In this document: positions 15,410 to 24,460 of the stretch, piece by piece
Layout: every line of letters starts with the position of its first letter
Position numbering within the stretch: position 1 is the stretch's first letter
The notes under the pieces: model-generated
The model's input: only the letters and a program-made list of their open reading frames with translations
Database searches by the model: none
Told to the model about the DNA's origin: nothing
Source of the DNA: Methylovulum miyakonense HT12
Lineage (GTDB): Bacteria; Pseudomonadota; Gammaproteobacteria; Methylococcales; Methylomonadaceae
Direction: 5' to 3'
NCBI RefSeq assembly: GCF_000384075.1
Contig: NZ_KB913025.1
Coordinates: 560,238-624,237, forward strand
DNA length: 64,000 nucleotides
Position numbers and translations under genes: made by a program

Positions 15410-17059
15410 TCAAGAATCCGCCGCTCTGCCTTTTTGCGGGAACAAACCACGCGGGCGTTTTTGGATAAATAAAATGATGAACACCAGCACCAGGATCTTC
15501 GCCAATACCGCTCCGGCGAAAGGCTCCAAAAACTTATTGGCGATACCTAAGGAAAATCCCGCCACCAAGGTACCGAGCAGGTTGCCGACACCCCCAAACA
15601 CGACGACCATGAACGAATCGACGATATAGGCCTGCCCCAAATTCGGGCCGACATTGGTGATTTGGCTTAAGGCCACGCCCGCGACCCCGGCGATACCGGA
15701 ACCTAAACCAAAGGTCATGGCATCGACGCGGGCGGTGGGTATGCCCATCGCTTTCGCCATTTTGCGGTTTTGCGCAACGGCGCGGACTTCCAAGCCTAAG
15801 CTGGTGCGTTTGAGGATTTGCAACAGCAGCACAAACACCAGCAAGCAAAACACCAGGATATAAAAGCGGTTCCAGGTCAGTGACAAAAAATCATTGATTT
15901 GCCAGGAGCCGCTCATCCATTCAGGCGTGGCGACGCTGCGGTTGAGCGGGGAGAAAATCGAGCGCACACTTTGTTGCAAGATCAGGCTCACGCCAAAGGT
16001 CGCCAATAAAGTCTCCAAAGGCCGTCCGTAGAGGAAGCGGATAATGCCGCGTTCGATGGCGATGCCGGCCAGCGCGGAAATCACAAACGCGGCGGGGATG
16101 GCGATAATGACCGACACGCCCAGATAATTGGGCATCAGTTGCTGGATGACATAAGTGGTGTATGCGCCCAGCATCATCAGCTCGCCGTGGGCCATGTTGA
16201 TGACCCCCATCACCCCAAAGGTGATCGCCAAACCGATGGCGGACAACACCAGCACCGCCCCTAGGCTAAGCCCAAAAAATATGGTCTCTATCGAGCCGTA
16301 CAATTGCAGGCGGTTATTGATGTTGGTCAACGAGGCTTTGGCAAGGTTGCGGACATCGGCGTCCGGCTCCGAATATTCCCCGTTTTCGTCCTTTTCCAGC
16401 ATCGCGTTCAGGCGGTTGGCGGCTTCTTGGCTGTCGTAGGCCTTCAAGCCTTCAATCGCCATGATGCGCACGGCTTTGTCTTCACTGTCCATATCCTGCA
16501 AGAGCAAAGCCACTTTAATCGCTTCTCGGACGGCTTCGTCCTGTTCCTGTCCGGCACGTTCGCGTAGCAAACTGATGGCTTTTTCGTCGGCTTCCTTGGC
16601 CATGGCTTTGACCGCCGCCAACCGCACTTTCGGGTCATCCGCGCTGAGTTCCAATTCGCCGATGATTTTCCTAAGCGTGCCGCGCATTTTGTTAGTGAGG
16701 TTAATTTTGGTCAGGGCATCATGGCCGACCGCGCCTAAAGACGCGCCGCTGACGGCATCGCTGAGGTCAAAACCTTGATGGTTGTCTGTGCCGATCACCA
16801 ATCTGGCATCGGTCTTGGTAATAAAAAGCTTGCTATCGAGCAGGGCTTGCAAGATCGCCAGATTGTGCGCATCCTTGATGTCGGCAAGCTGCATGATGGC
16901 TTTTTCACGCTCCGGCATGGAGCCTTGTTTGAGGGTGTCCAAGGCGTCCAGCCAAGGCTGGGGCGCGGGTTGTGGATCACTGTGCGCCGCCAGCGAAAAC
17001 ACCAGCATCAGCAGCGCGAGTAAGGCTTGGCAGCGCGTGGGATTGAAGAGGGTCATCAT
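15410..17059 (-). CDS. urtB: Urea ABC transporter permease UrtB
   Basis: 549-residue LivH-like permease with the periplasmic N-terminal extension typical of UrtB. A signal sequence (ALLALLMLVFSLAAHS) is followed by about 250 residues of HEAT-like helical repeats such as EREKAIMQLADIKDAHNLAILQ and VRIMAIEGLKAYDSQEAA. The membrane domain holds AITFGVMGVINMAHGELMMLGAYTTY and VFGGVGNLLGTLVAGF. Two ATGs (17059, 17056) follow AAGGAAAT; the second has the better spacing. Its stop codon touches a palindromic repeat. Confidence 0.97.
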   Translation of the reverse strand: MMTLFNPTRCQALLALLMLVFSLAAHSDPQPAPQPWLDALDTLKQGSMPEREKAIMQLADIKDAHNLAILQALLDSKLFITKTDARLVIGTDNHQGFDLSDAVSGASLGAVGHDALTKINLTNKMRGTLRKIIGELELSADDPKVRLAAVKAMAKEADEKAISLLRERAGQEQDEAVREAIKVALLLQDMDSEDKAVRIMAIEGLKAYDSQEAANRLNAMLEKDENGEYSEPDADVRNLAKASLTNINNRLQLYGSIETIFFGLSLGAVLVLSAIGLAITFGVMGVINMAHGELMMLGAYTTYVIQQLMPNYLGVSVIIAIPAAFVISALAGIAIERGIIRFLYGRPLETLLATFGVSLILQQSVRSIFSPLNRSVATPEWMSGSWQINDFLSLTWNRFYILVFCLLVFVLLLQILKRTSLGLEVRAVAQNRKMAKAMGIPTARVDAMTFGLGSGIAGVAGVALSQITNVGPNLGQAYIVDSFMVVVFGGVGNLLGTLVAGFSLGIANKFLEPFAGAVLAKILVLVFIILFIQKRPRGLFPQKGRAADS

Positions 17060-17098
17060 ATTTCCTTTTCAGGTTGCGGGCGATGTGAAGCCGAGAAT

Positions 17099-17169
17099 GT
17101 AGGATGGGCGACGAAGCCCATCGCTGGTTTACCCCATTTGATGGGCTTCCTTGCGTCAGCCCATCCTAC
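17099..17169 (-). repeat. GTAG-type inverted repeat, GATGGGC family, between urtA and urtB
   Basis: Outer arms GTAGGATGGGC and GCCCATCCTAC, with inner GAAGCCCATC and GATGGGCTTC: a nested double hairpin. It lies 11 bases after the urtA stop and 39 bases before the urtB start. Confidence 0.9.
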
Positions 17170-17180
17170 GATTCATCAAA

Positions 17181-18473
17181 TCAATAGTTTTGGCCAGAAC
17201 ACTTTTTGGTCTTGGTGTTGTAGTTGCCGCAGTTGATAGGGGGCGTCCAATCGGCAATGATCGGTTTGCTTTCTGGCAGGTAATCTGACCAGGCATCGCC
17301 ATCGACCAGTTTGTTGGTTTGCCACACAGTGACGAACTGGCCGTCATCTTGGATTTCGCCGATCAGGACGGGTTTGCTGATGTGATGGTTAGGCAACATT
17401 TTCGACATGCCGCCCGTCAAGTTGGGATACTCGACACCGATAATCGCTTTTTGCACGGCATCAGGGTCAGTCGTACCGGCTTTTTCGACCGCTTTCACCC
17501 ACATATTGAAACCGATGTAATGCGCTTCCATCGGGTCGTTGGTGACGCGTTTTGGATTTTTGATAAAGTCGTGCCATTCTTTGATAAAGGCAGCGTTTTT
17601 GGTGGTGTCGACGCTCATGAAATAGTTCCAAGCCGCCAAATGTCCGACCAACGGTTTGGTGTCGATACCGGACAATTCCTCTTCACCGACTGAGAAGGCG
17701 ATAACGGGGATGTTTTCCGCCGAAATGCCCTGGTTACCCAACTCTTTGTAGAACGGCACGTTGGCATCGCCGTTGATGGTGGAGACCACAGCGGTTTTCT
17801 TACCCGCAGAGCCGAATTTCTTGATGTCGGCGACGATGCTTTGCCAGTCAGAATGGCCGAACGGCGTGTAGTTGATCATGATGTCTTTCTTGGCGACCTT
17901 TTTGGATTTTAGGTAGGCTTCCAAGATTTTGTTGGTGGTGCGGGGATAGACATAGTCAGTCCCTGCCAAGACCCAACGTTTGACACCCAAATCGTTCATC
18001 AAATAATCAACGGCGGGGATGGCTTGTTGGTTAGGCGCCGCACCGGTGTAAAAAACGTTTTTCGAGGACTCTTCACCTTCGTATTGCACGGGGTAGAAGA
18101 GAATGCCGTTCAGCTCCTCAATGACAGGCAGCACCGATTTGCGGGAAACCGAAGTCCAGCAACCGAAGATGGCCGACACTTTATCTTTAGTCAGCAATTC
18201 ACGGGCTTTTTCCGCAAACAAAGGCCAATTGGACGCGGGGTCAACGACGACCGCTTCCAACTTTTTGCCGAGCAAACCGCCTTTTTTGTTTTGCTCGTCT
18301 ATCAGCATCAGCATGGTGTCTTTCAGCGTGGTTTCACTGATCGCCATTGTGCCGGATAAAGAGTGCAACACGCCGACTTTGATGGTGTCTTCGGCGTGGG
18401 CAACGGGGAAGAAAGCCATCACCGCGGCGGCGATGGGGGCTAACAGCAGTTTTTTCGAAATTTTATTAAACAT
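17181..18473 (-). CDS. urtA: Urea ABC transporter substrate-binding protein UrtA
   Basis: Periplasmic urea-binding protein of 430 residues. A Sec signal peptide (KKLLLAPIAAAVMAFFPVAHA) is followed by VGVLHSLSGTMAISETTLKD, GCWTSVSRKSVLPVIEE, GILFYPVQYEGEESS and VLAGTDYVYPRTTNKI, all diagnostic for UrtA. The start at 18473 has AAGGAA 8 bases upstream. It is the second gene after the porin. As the most abundant component it may be favoured by the downstream hairpin. Confidence 0.98.
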   Translation of the reverse strand: MFNKISKKLLLAPIAAAVMAFFPVAHAEDTIKVGVLHSLSGTMAISETTLKDTMLMLIDEQNKKGGLLGKKLEAVVVDPASNWPLFAEKARELLTKDKVSAIFGCWTSVSRKSVLPVIEELNGILFYPVQYEGEESSKNVFYTGAAPNQQAIPAVDYLMNDLGVKRWVLAGTDYVYPRTTNKILEAYLKSKKVAKKDIMINYTPFGHSDWQSIVADIKKFGSAGKKTAVVSTINGDANVPFYKELGNQGISAENIPVIAFSVGEEELSGIDTKPLVGHLAAWNYFMSVDTTKNAAFIKEWHDFIKNPKRVTNDPMEAHYIGFNMWVKAVEKAGTTDPDAVQKAIIGVEYPNLTGGMSKMLPNHHISKPVLIGEIQDDGQFVTVWQTNKLVDGDAWSDYLPESKPIIADWTPPINCGNYNTKTKKCSGQNY

Positions 18474-18505
18474 GTTCTTGTTCCTTAGCATTTATACAGG
18501 TTGGA

Positions 18506-19783
18506 TTAGATTTGGATCTGTACGCCCAGCTTGATCGCGTTGACGAAATTGCCGTTGGCGGCCGGATTCCAAATGCCACCCCCACCAGACAGGTCGCCGC
18601 CTTGCCATAACAAGGAAACACGCGCGTTATGTCCGTCGATGATGTAGTTTATGCCGCCTTCATACTCGCTTTGGTCTTGTGCGCTGGTAAAACCTTGGCG
18701 GGTCATGACTTGGGTATACATGACATAAGGTTGGAACTGGCCGACCCACACTTTTTGCGGGATCAGATACAGCAAGTTGCTGGTGATGGAATCGCCTTGG
18801 AAGCCGTTGACAAGCCCGCCGCCACCGCCGCCGACATAAAAAGTGCCTGGGGTCCCTGGAGCAGGCGCACCGTTACGATAATCAATGCCAAAGTTTTTAT
18901 ACTCAGTGTTGACGGTCAGCACCCCTTTGTTAGGCAACACTTTTTCAAACTTTAGGTCGCCACCGGTCATCAGCATATTGCCGGCATTCGCGTAACTGCC
19001 GGCACCGTCTTCTTGGTATTGGGCAAAGCCAGCGACCGTCAAGACATCGCCATCAGCACCATAAGCAGTACCGCCCGTGTAATAGCCAGGCGCACTTTCC
19101 ACATTCAAGATATTGTAAGCAACGCGGGTGGCATACATCAGGTTACCGTCGGCGTTGGCGGTGGCTCCCCGTTTCAAGCCTTCGAAAATACCGAACACAT
19201 ATTTCAAGTGGCCGTCAAACGCGGCTCCCCAGAAATTGGCGCCTTCGTCACGGCCAAACGTACCGGCATCCGGCCCAGGCAACACATTTTGGATGGTTGA
19301 ATCGGATGCTTCGAAAGGGGTCTTGAAAGGCTCGTAAGTGGCGCTGTAAAACGGCCCGTTCATTTCGATACGGCCTTCAGGCACCAATTGGCGGCCCGCC
19401 CAGACATTGACATAAGGGTTGAATTCAAATTGGGCGATACCGTCCAAAATACGGATGTCCCCACCATCCCCGCAATTCGAACATTCGGTGTTGAAGGTGA
19501 ACTTGATGTATTTATGGATCTGGCCGTTCATGTAGAGACGGAGGTTGTTAAGGGCGAAATCGGTAGACCATTTTGGGTTACCCGCCCTGCCGTTGGCATC
19601 CTCCACTGATGAAAAACTCGTCCTCATCCCCAACCCGAGACTGACCCATTTGGTATCATCAATTTTAAACGTTGCCCCGGCTTGGGAGACGGATGAATGC
19701 CCCGCCACCAAAGCCGTTAAAGTCATCATCGGCAACCATCCGGCCCGGCGGATTTTTGCTAAATGCTTGCTTGAATTAGTCAT
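18506..19783 (-). CDS. Outer-membrane porin heading the urea transport operon
   Basis: 425-residue predicted beta-barrel with a signal peptide ending SSVSQAGA, OprO/OprP-like segments (LNNLRLYMNGQIHKYIKFTFNTE, WAGRQLVPEGRIEMNGPFYS) and an IQI terminal strand. AAAGGGG precedes the ATG. It lies 32 bases upstream of urtA in the same orientation. Porins of this type are known beside urea and short-chain amide transport genes (FmdC-like), so passage of urea through the outer membrane is a reasonable inference, not shown by the sequence. The cysteine pair CSNC is unusual for a porin. Confidence 0.82.
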   Translation of the reverse strand: MTNSSKHLAKIRRAGWLPMMTLTALVAGHSSVSQAGATFKIDDTKWVSLGLGMRTSFSSVEDANGRAGNPKWSTDFALNNLRLYMNGQIHKYIKFTFNTECSNCGDGGDIRILDGIAQFEFNPYVNVWAGRQLVPEGRIEMNGPFYSATYEPFKTPFEASDSTIQNVLPGPDAGTFGRDEGANFWGAAFDGHLKYVFGIFEGLKRGATANADGNLMYATRVAYNILNVESAPGYYTGGTAYGADGDVLTVAGFAQYQEDGAGSYANAGNMLMTGGDLKFEKVLPNKGVLTVNTEYKNFGIDYRNGAPAPGTPGTFYVGGGGGGLVNGFQGDSITSNLLYLIPQKVWVGQFQPYVMYTQVMTRQGFTSAQDQSEYEGGINYIIDGHNARVSLLWQGGDLSGGGGIWNPAANGNFVNAIKLGVQIQI

Positions 19784-19894
19784 ATTAAGCCCCTTTGATC
19801 ATAAACTTGCGTTAATTGATACATCAAGCCTCACTTGATGCAGCCCTAAGATGCGGCTGGCGAGGATTATTTGGCTTATGTAAATATTTCACAA

Positions 19895-19926
19895 TGCGTC
19901 ATCTGACTCATGAGTTAAATGACGTA
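19895..19926. promoter_or_regulatory. Imperfect 32 bp palindrome upstream of the urea porin-urt operon
   Basis: Centred on CTCATGAG at 19907-19914; 13 of 16 base pairs match across the axis. It shares its centre (TGACTCATGAGT), its outer GTCA/TGAC and a preceding CACAAT with the perfect palindrome at 36271-36304. It lies 112 bases upstream of the porin start (minus strand) and 190 bases upstream of the plus-strand gene at 20116. Likely a regulator binding site. Confidence 0.65.
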
Positions 19927-20115
19927 TATCGGAAAATCCGGAGGGTTTCTAAAGTAAGTGCGGGGAAGCGCAGGCCGTTACAAAAACAAAAACAGAGGAA
20001 GCAGGGCGGTGTAGCCGGATGCGTAGGCGTGCCATTCATATCCCTTCGGGTCACGCCACCGCGCTTTTATGCCCAGGGCAAACCTGACAACCAGTTTTCC
20101 ATTAGGAACCCATCA

Positions 20116-20883
20116 ATGAAAACACTAACACCGATCCACATCCTGGCCCTCATCGGCTTGTTATCCGGCATTAATACCAGCAGGGCACAGCCGCTGGACA
20201 AACAAGCGATCAAAGCGATTGACCTGCAGCTCGCCCGGCAAACGCTAGTAAAATGGGGCTTAACAGACACCAACGCCTTGCGTGCGGCGGTCATTGGCAA
20301 CCTTAGCCAATGGCGTTTCCCGCTACCTGCTGGCAACGGGCAAACTTACACGCATACCTTGACGGTTGAGATTGGCGACAGCAAATACGACCAAACCCCG
20401 GTGGGATTTTCTTTTTCCAGCGGCAACTCCGACCCACGCGCACCGGGTTTCCAAAAAGCCCAGGTTATCCCTATCCAATGCCGTTTAAGCGCCAACGCCA
20501 ACCCGAACCAGCATGAAGAACTGGACATGACGTTCTCCGCCCCGTCTTCCCCTATCAATACCCATAAATTGCAGGAAAGCCTAATTGAAAACATCAGCGG
20601 CGTGTGTTTTGACTTGCTCGATAGTTTAAAATTTTTACCGCCCCCCACCGCCGCCCAAGCGGCGGCAACCATCAGCAAACCCACTTGGATGCCAAGCGTG
20701 CAAGTCGAAACCGTGCCAGTCCCGCAACCCCAGCCGAAACTAGAAAACCCACCGGCCGCCACGGCTTCGCCTGCCACCGCGACAGCCACACCGCCGCCAG
20801 CCACGCAAGAACCGCGTCAGCAACTCATTATCCATAACCAAGGCACGCCTATGATTTTAAAATTCGGGCATGAGCGGCGGTAA
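20116..20883 (+). CDS. Secreted protein of unknown function, Pro/Ala-rich C-terminus
   Basis: 255 residues with a signal peptide (HILALIGLLSGINTSRA). The body has no family I recognise. It includes a segment TLTVEIGDSKYDQTPVGFSF, and the last 90 residues are rich in Pro, Ala and Thr (PPATASPATATATPPPATQ), a linker- or wall-like composition. The start at 20116 has AGGA at 8-base spacing and gives a good signal peptide; the open frame extends 100 codons upstream without signal features. It is divergent from the urea porin operon and shares its control region. Confidence 0.7.
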   Translation: MKTLTPIHILALIGLLSGINTSRAQPLDKQAIKAIDLQLARQTLVKWGLTDTNALRAAVIGNLSQWRFPLPAGNGQTYTHTLTVEIGDSKYDQTPVGFSFSSGNSDPRAPGFQKAQVIPIQCRLSANANPNQHEELDMTFSAPSSPINTHKLQESLIENISGVCFDLLDSLKFLPPPTAAQAAATISKPTWMPSVQVETVPVPQPQPKLENPPAATASPATATATPPPATQEPRQQLIIHNQGTPMILKFGHERR

Positions 20884-20903
20884 GGTCAGGGCCCGATCTT
20901 TTA

Positions 20904-20919
20904 GGGAGGCTGACCTCCC
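20904..20919 (+). terminator. Weak hairpin after the secreted-protein gene
   Basis: GGGAGG and CCTCCC pair around CTGA 20 bases after the stop codon. There is no T-run. The rest of 20920-21130 shows no gene I can support. Confidence 0.3.
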
Positions 20920-21130
20920 AGCAAACTTCCGCAAAAATAACGGCGTCCCGCGCCCCTGAGTCACGGGCCAATTCAGTGCAAAAATAAGCAACCCGCACTA
21001 TTTTCAATCATTTGTCAGGTTTACGCGGTTGTCCCGTTATTTTCATGCCTGATCCATTAGCCGCCCCAAAGCACGGCTTTACCCAAGCACGGGCAGGATT
21101 CCGGATCAGGCAGGGGGGGAAATCGGCACT

Positions 21131-21146
21131 TGGCACTGTTAATGCA
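21131..21146 (+). promoter_or_regulatory. Sigma54-like -24/-12 promoter of the biuret operon
   Basis: TGGCACTGTTAATGCA matches the RpoN consensus with GG and GC separated by exactly ten bases; the one weak position is A instead of T before TGCA. It lies about 190 bases upstream of the BMP-family gene and is followed at once by the TGTATACA operator. No convincing enhancer site was identified by eye. Confidence 0.6.
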
Positions 21147-21152
21147 TTTATT

Positions 21153-21164
21153 GTTGTATACAAC
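21153..21164 (+). promoter_or_regulatory. GTTGTATACAAC operator, GntR/FCD type
   Basis: Perfect 12 bp palindrome beginning 7 bases after the -12 GC, where transcription would start. TGTATACA cores are common operators of FCD-subfamily GntR repressors. A matching site is at 33533-33544, and a GntR/FCD gene lies at 32247-33011. Confidence 0.7.
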
Positions 21165-21335
21165 GATGAGTGGTGTAATACCCGCACAGCCATCTTTGTA
21201 GGCACGGGAACCCAACTGGGTCGAACACGTTGGGGCTACCCCCCAACCTATGCTTCAGCCTTGGGTTAGGGGTATTGCTAACGCAAGCACCCGTTAATGT
21301 TGTGTCATTTACCTATCAACTTTTTGAGGCCTCCA

Positions 21336-22463
21336 ATGAATGCAATTGCTAAAAAGACTTTTACCCACACCCTAAAAAAACTATGCACCTCAACATTTAT
21401 CTTTTCCTTATCGTTTGCCCTGTTACCCGCCGCTTATGGAGACGACGTTGTCGTAGGCTTTATTTATGTCGGTTCCAAAGGCGATTACGGCTATAACCAG
21501 GCCCATGCCTTGGGGGCCGCTGCGGTAAAGGCTATGCCGGGGGTTAAAGTCATTGAAGAAGAAAATGTCCCGGAAACCATCGCCGTGCAAAACACGATGG
21601 AAAGCATGATCAACTTGGATGGTGCCAAGCTGATATTCCCCACTTCTTTTGGTTATTTCGACCCGCATATCCTGACCGTGGCACCGAAATACCCTGATGT
21701 CACGATTCTCCATGCTGGCGGCTTGTATCAGGAAGGCAAACACCCGCTAAACGCAGGCAGTTACTTTGGTTATATCGACGAAGCGCAATATATTGCCGGC
21801 ATCGTCGCTGGCGGTACGTCTAAATCGGGTAAATTGGGCTTTATCGCCGCCAAACCCATCCCGCAGGTGTTACGTAACATCAATTCCTTCACTTTAGGCG
21901 CACAAAGCGTCAACCCTAAAATCACCACCCAAGTGATTTTCACTGGCGATTGGGCAATGCCCGTGAAAGAGGCTGAAGCCGCCAACAGTTTGATAGACCA
22001 AGGCATTGACGTGATCACCATGCACGTGGACAGCCCCAAAGTGATTATCGAAATTTGCGAACGCCGTGGGATTTATTCCAGCGGCTACCATGCCGACCAA
22101 TCCGAACTGGCCCCCAAAGGTTATCTGACGGGCGCGGAATGGAACTGGCCGAAAGTCTATACGGACTTTGTGACATTGTTGAAGGATGGCAAACCCTTCC
22201 CACATTTGTTAAGAGGCGGCATTAAAGAAGGCTTGGTCAAAGTGTCAAAATATGGCCCGGCAGTCAGTGCCAAAACTGCCGCCTTGGCTGATGCCGCCAA
22301 AGCCAAATTTATGGCTGGCGATATGGTCATCTACAAAGGCGAACTGAAAGATAACAAAGGCAACGTGGTTATTCCTGCCGGAACGGCCTTATCGCAAACC
22401 GACATTCAGCTCGAATCGATGGATTATTTAGTTGCAGGCGTTATTGGTAACACTGGATCGTAA
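21336..22463 (+). CDS. BMP-family ABC transporter substrate-binding protein
   Basis: 375-residue periplasmic binding protein of the BMP/PnrA-like family (nucleoside-type basic membrane proteins). The signal peptide (FSLSFALLPAAYGDD) is followed by VGFIYVGSKGDYGYNQAHALG, FPTSFGYFDPHILTVA, GYIDEAQYIAGIVAG and SGYHADQSELAPKGYLTGAEW. The start at 21336 has GAGG upstream and gives a proper signal. It opens a plus-strand operon with two permeases, a biuret-hydrolase-like enzyme, an ATPase and allophanate hydrolase. Its ligand is inferred to be biuret or a similar ureide from that context. Confidence 0.9.
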   Translation: MNAIAKKTFTHTLKKLCTSTFIFSLSFALLPAAYGDDVVVGFIYVGSKGDYGYNQAHALGAAAVKAMPGVKVIEEENVPETIAVQNTMESMINLDGAKLIFPTSFGYFDPHILTVAPKYPDVTILHAGGLYQEGKHPLNAGSYFGYIDEAQYIAGIVAGGTSKSGKLGFIAAKPIPQVLRNINSFTLGAQSVNPKITTQVIFTGDWAMPVKEAEAANSLIDQGIDVITMHVDSPKVIIEICERRGIYSSGYHADQSELAPKGYLTGAEWNWPKVYTDFVTLLKDGKPFPHLLRGGIKEGLVKVSKYGPAVSAKTAALADAAKAKFMAGDMVIYKGELKDNKGNVVIPAGTALSQTDIQLESMDYLVAGVIGNTGS

Positions 22464-22465
22464 TC

Positions 22466-23524
22466 ATGAAAGCGTTAGCGCTGGTCGCCGCTATGGAAGG
22501 TTTGTTGATTCCGCTACTGGCGTTATTGCTGTCGTTAGGAATCTTCGGCGTGTTTCTGCTGGCGGTGGATAATGACCCGTTCGGGGTTTTTTATTCCATG
22601 TATCGGGGCGGTTTCGGTAGCCCTTTTTCTTGGCGGAATACCTTGGAGCGGGCTGCACCACTCATGCTGACCGCCTTGTGCACCGCCTTACCAGCACGGC
22701 TAGGCTTGATCATGATCGGCGGTGAAGGCGCGTTGGTGATAGGCGGTATTGCTGCCGCCTCGGTAGGCTTATCCTTAAATGGCAACGCACCGTGGCTGGT
22801 CATGATAGCGATGGTTATCGCTGGTGCTTTCTCTGGTGGCCTATGGATTGCCAGTACCGGATGGTTAAAGCACTATCGGGGGGTTAACGAAACCATCACC
22901 AGTTTGTTGTTCAACTATATCGCCATCGCTTTATTGAACCATCTCATCACCGGCCCGATGCGTGATCCGCAAAGCCTGAACAAACCCGCAACACTGCCAA
23001 TTGGCAGTGCCAATATGATTGCGGACATCCCCGAATTGGGCGTGCATTGGGGGCTGGCGTTTGGGTTGGTGCTGTGCCTGCTTTACTACCTCATTTTCCA
23101 GCACACCACGCTGGGCTTTGCCGTGCGTATCATCGGCGGCAATATCCGCACCGCCAAAATCGTCGGGCTTCCGGTAGGCCGCTTGACGGTGATGACGTGT
23201 TTTTTTGCCGGAGCCGCAGCGGGTTTGGCGGGAATGATCGAAGTCGCCGCCATTCACGGTACGGCGAACGGGTCTTTAGCGGCGGGCTACGGTTATGCGG
23301 GTATCCTGGTCGCTTTTCTGGCTAGGCAAAATCCACTGACCGTCATTCCCGTGGCTATCTTATTAGGTGGTATTTCTGCCAGTGCGGGTTTATTGCAACG
23401 CAGCCATCATTTGCCAGATGCAACCGTCTTCATTCTCCAAGGCATTATTTTTATCGTGATCCTGTTAAGCGAGACTTTATACGGGCGTTTGAAATTACTC
23501 TGTGACGAAAGGGGACGGACATGA
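22466..23524 (+). CDS. ABC transporter permease 1 of the BMP-type importer
   Basis: 352-residue inner-membrane permease of the BPD_transp_2 (RbsC/YufP-like) group. Eight or more hydrophobic segments; the diagnostic GLIMIGGEGALVIGGIAAA and GVNETITSLLFNYIAIALLNHL stretches and the cytoplasmic coupling motif in LGFAVRIIGGNIRTAKIVGL are present. It begins 3 bases after the binding-protein stop and overlaps the next permease by ATGA, so it is cotranslated with it. Confidence 0.93.
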   Translation: MKALALVAAMEGLLIPLLALLLSLGIFGVFLLAVDNDPFGVFYSMYRGGFGSPFSWRNTLERAAPLMLTALCTALPARLGLIMIGGEGALVIGGIAAASVGLSLNGNAPWLVMIAMVIAGAFSGGLWIASTGWLKHYRGVNETITSLLFNYIAIALLNHLITGPMRDPQSLNKPATLPIGSANMIADIPELGVHWGLAFGLVLCLLYYLIFQHTTLGFAVRIIGGNIRTAKIVGLPVGRLTVMTCFFAGAAAGLAGMIEVAAIHGTANGSLAAGYGYAGILVAFLARQNPLTVIPVAILLGGISASAGLLQRSHHLPDATVFILQGIIFIVILLSETLYGRLKLLCDERGRT

Positions 23525-24447
23525 CCGAAACCGTTTTAGGCTGGTGGGGTGTTCCGTTAGCGATATTGGGCGGTGCGATTCGGGCGAGCACGCCGTATTT
23601 GTTTGTGAGCCTAGGCGAATGCTTAACTGAAAAAAGCGGACGGACCAATCTGGGACAAGAAGGCAATCTTGTGTTGGGGGCGATGACAGCTTACGCCGTT
23701 TCTTATCTCAGCGGTTCACCGTGGTTAGGCGTTCTTGCTGCCGGAGCGACGGGCATGTTGCTAGGCTTGCTCCATGCCTGGGTTTGCCAGTTTAAAAAAG
23801 TCAACGATATTGCCGTGGGCATTGCCCTGATGCTGTTCGGTATCGGTGTCGCGTTCTTTTTCGGTAAACCTTATATCCAACCTACCGCCCCGCATTTACC
23901 CGCGATTGGTTTTGGCAATTGGAGCGATATTCCCCAAGTCAGGGCCGCCTTAGAAATTAATGTGCTATTTCTGTTCGGGCTTTTGCTCGCGCCTTTATTA
24001 TCGTGGGTGCTGTCAAGCACACGTTGGGGCTTGATGCTACGCACAGTTGGCGATAGCAGTGACGCGGCAGATGCCTTAGGTTTTTCGGTCAACGGGGTGC
24101 GGATGGTGGCGACGATGATTGGCGGCTTTCTTGCCGGCGTCGGCGGCGCGTTTTTGTCGCTGTATTACCCCGGCAGTTGGAATGAAGGCTTATCCAGCGG
24201 ACAAGGCTTAATTGCCGTCGCGCTAGTGGTGTTTGCCCGTTGGGATCCGATGCGCTGCCTGTATGCGGCACTTTTGTTTGGTGGCGCGGGCGCGTTAGGC
24301 CCTGCTCTACAATCGGTTGGTTTCTCAAGCGGCTATTATCTGTTCAACGCCGCCCCTTATGTACTCACTCTTATATTAATGATAGCCACCTGCTCGCCGC
24401 AACGGACCTTGACTGGCGTTCCCGGCGAGCTTTCCATCACCAAATGA
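23521..24447 (+). CDS. ABC transporter permease 2 of the BMP-type importer
   Basis: 308-residue permease of the YufQ-like half. [25 protein letters not shown] is the N-terminal signature and [21 protein letters not shown] is the coupling helix region. It forms the heteromeric channel with the preceding permease, whose stop codon it overlaps by four bases. About eight transmembrane segments. Confidence 0.92.
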   Translation: MTETVLGWWGVPLAILGGAIRASTPYLFVSLGECLTEKSGRTNLGQEGNLVLGAMTAYAVSYLSGSPWLGVLAAGATGMLLGLLHAWVCQFKKVNDIAVGIALMLFGIGVAFFFGKPYIQPTAPHLPAIGFGNWSDIPQVRAALEINVLFLFGLLLAPLLSWVLSSTRWGLMLRTVGDSSDAADALGFSVNGVRMVATMIGGFLAGVGGAFLSLYYPGSWNEGLSSGQGLIAVALVVFARWDPMRCLYAALLFGGAGALGPALQSVGFSSGYYLFNAAPYVLTLILMIATCSPQRTLTGVPGELSITK

Positions 24448-24460
24448 GGCAATGACACCT

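Noticed and set aside
20920-21335. Riboswitch (for example a guanidine type) before the BMP operon
   Set aside because: I found no recognisable conserved core or paired ACGR loops; only the sigma54-like box and the GntR-type site are supportable.
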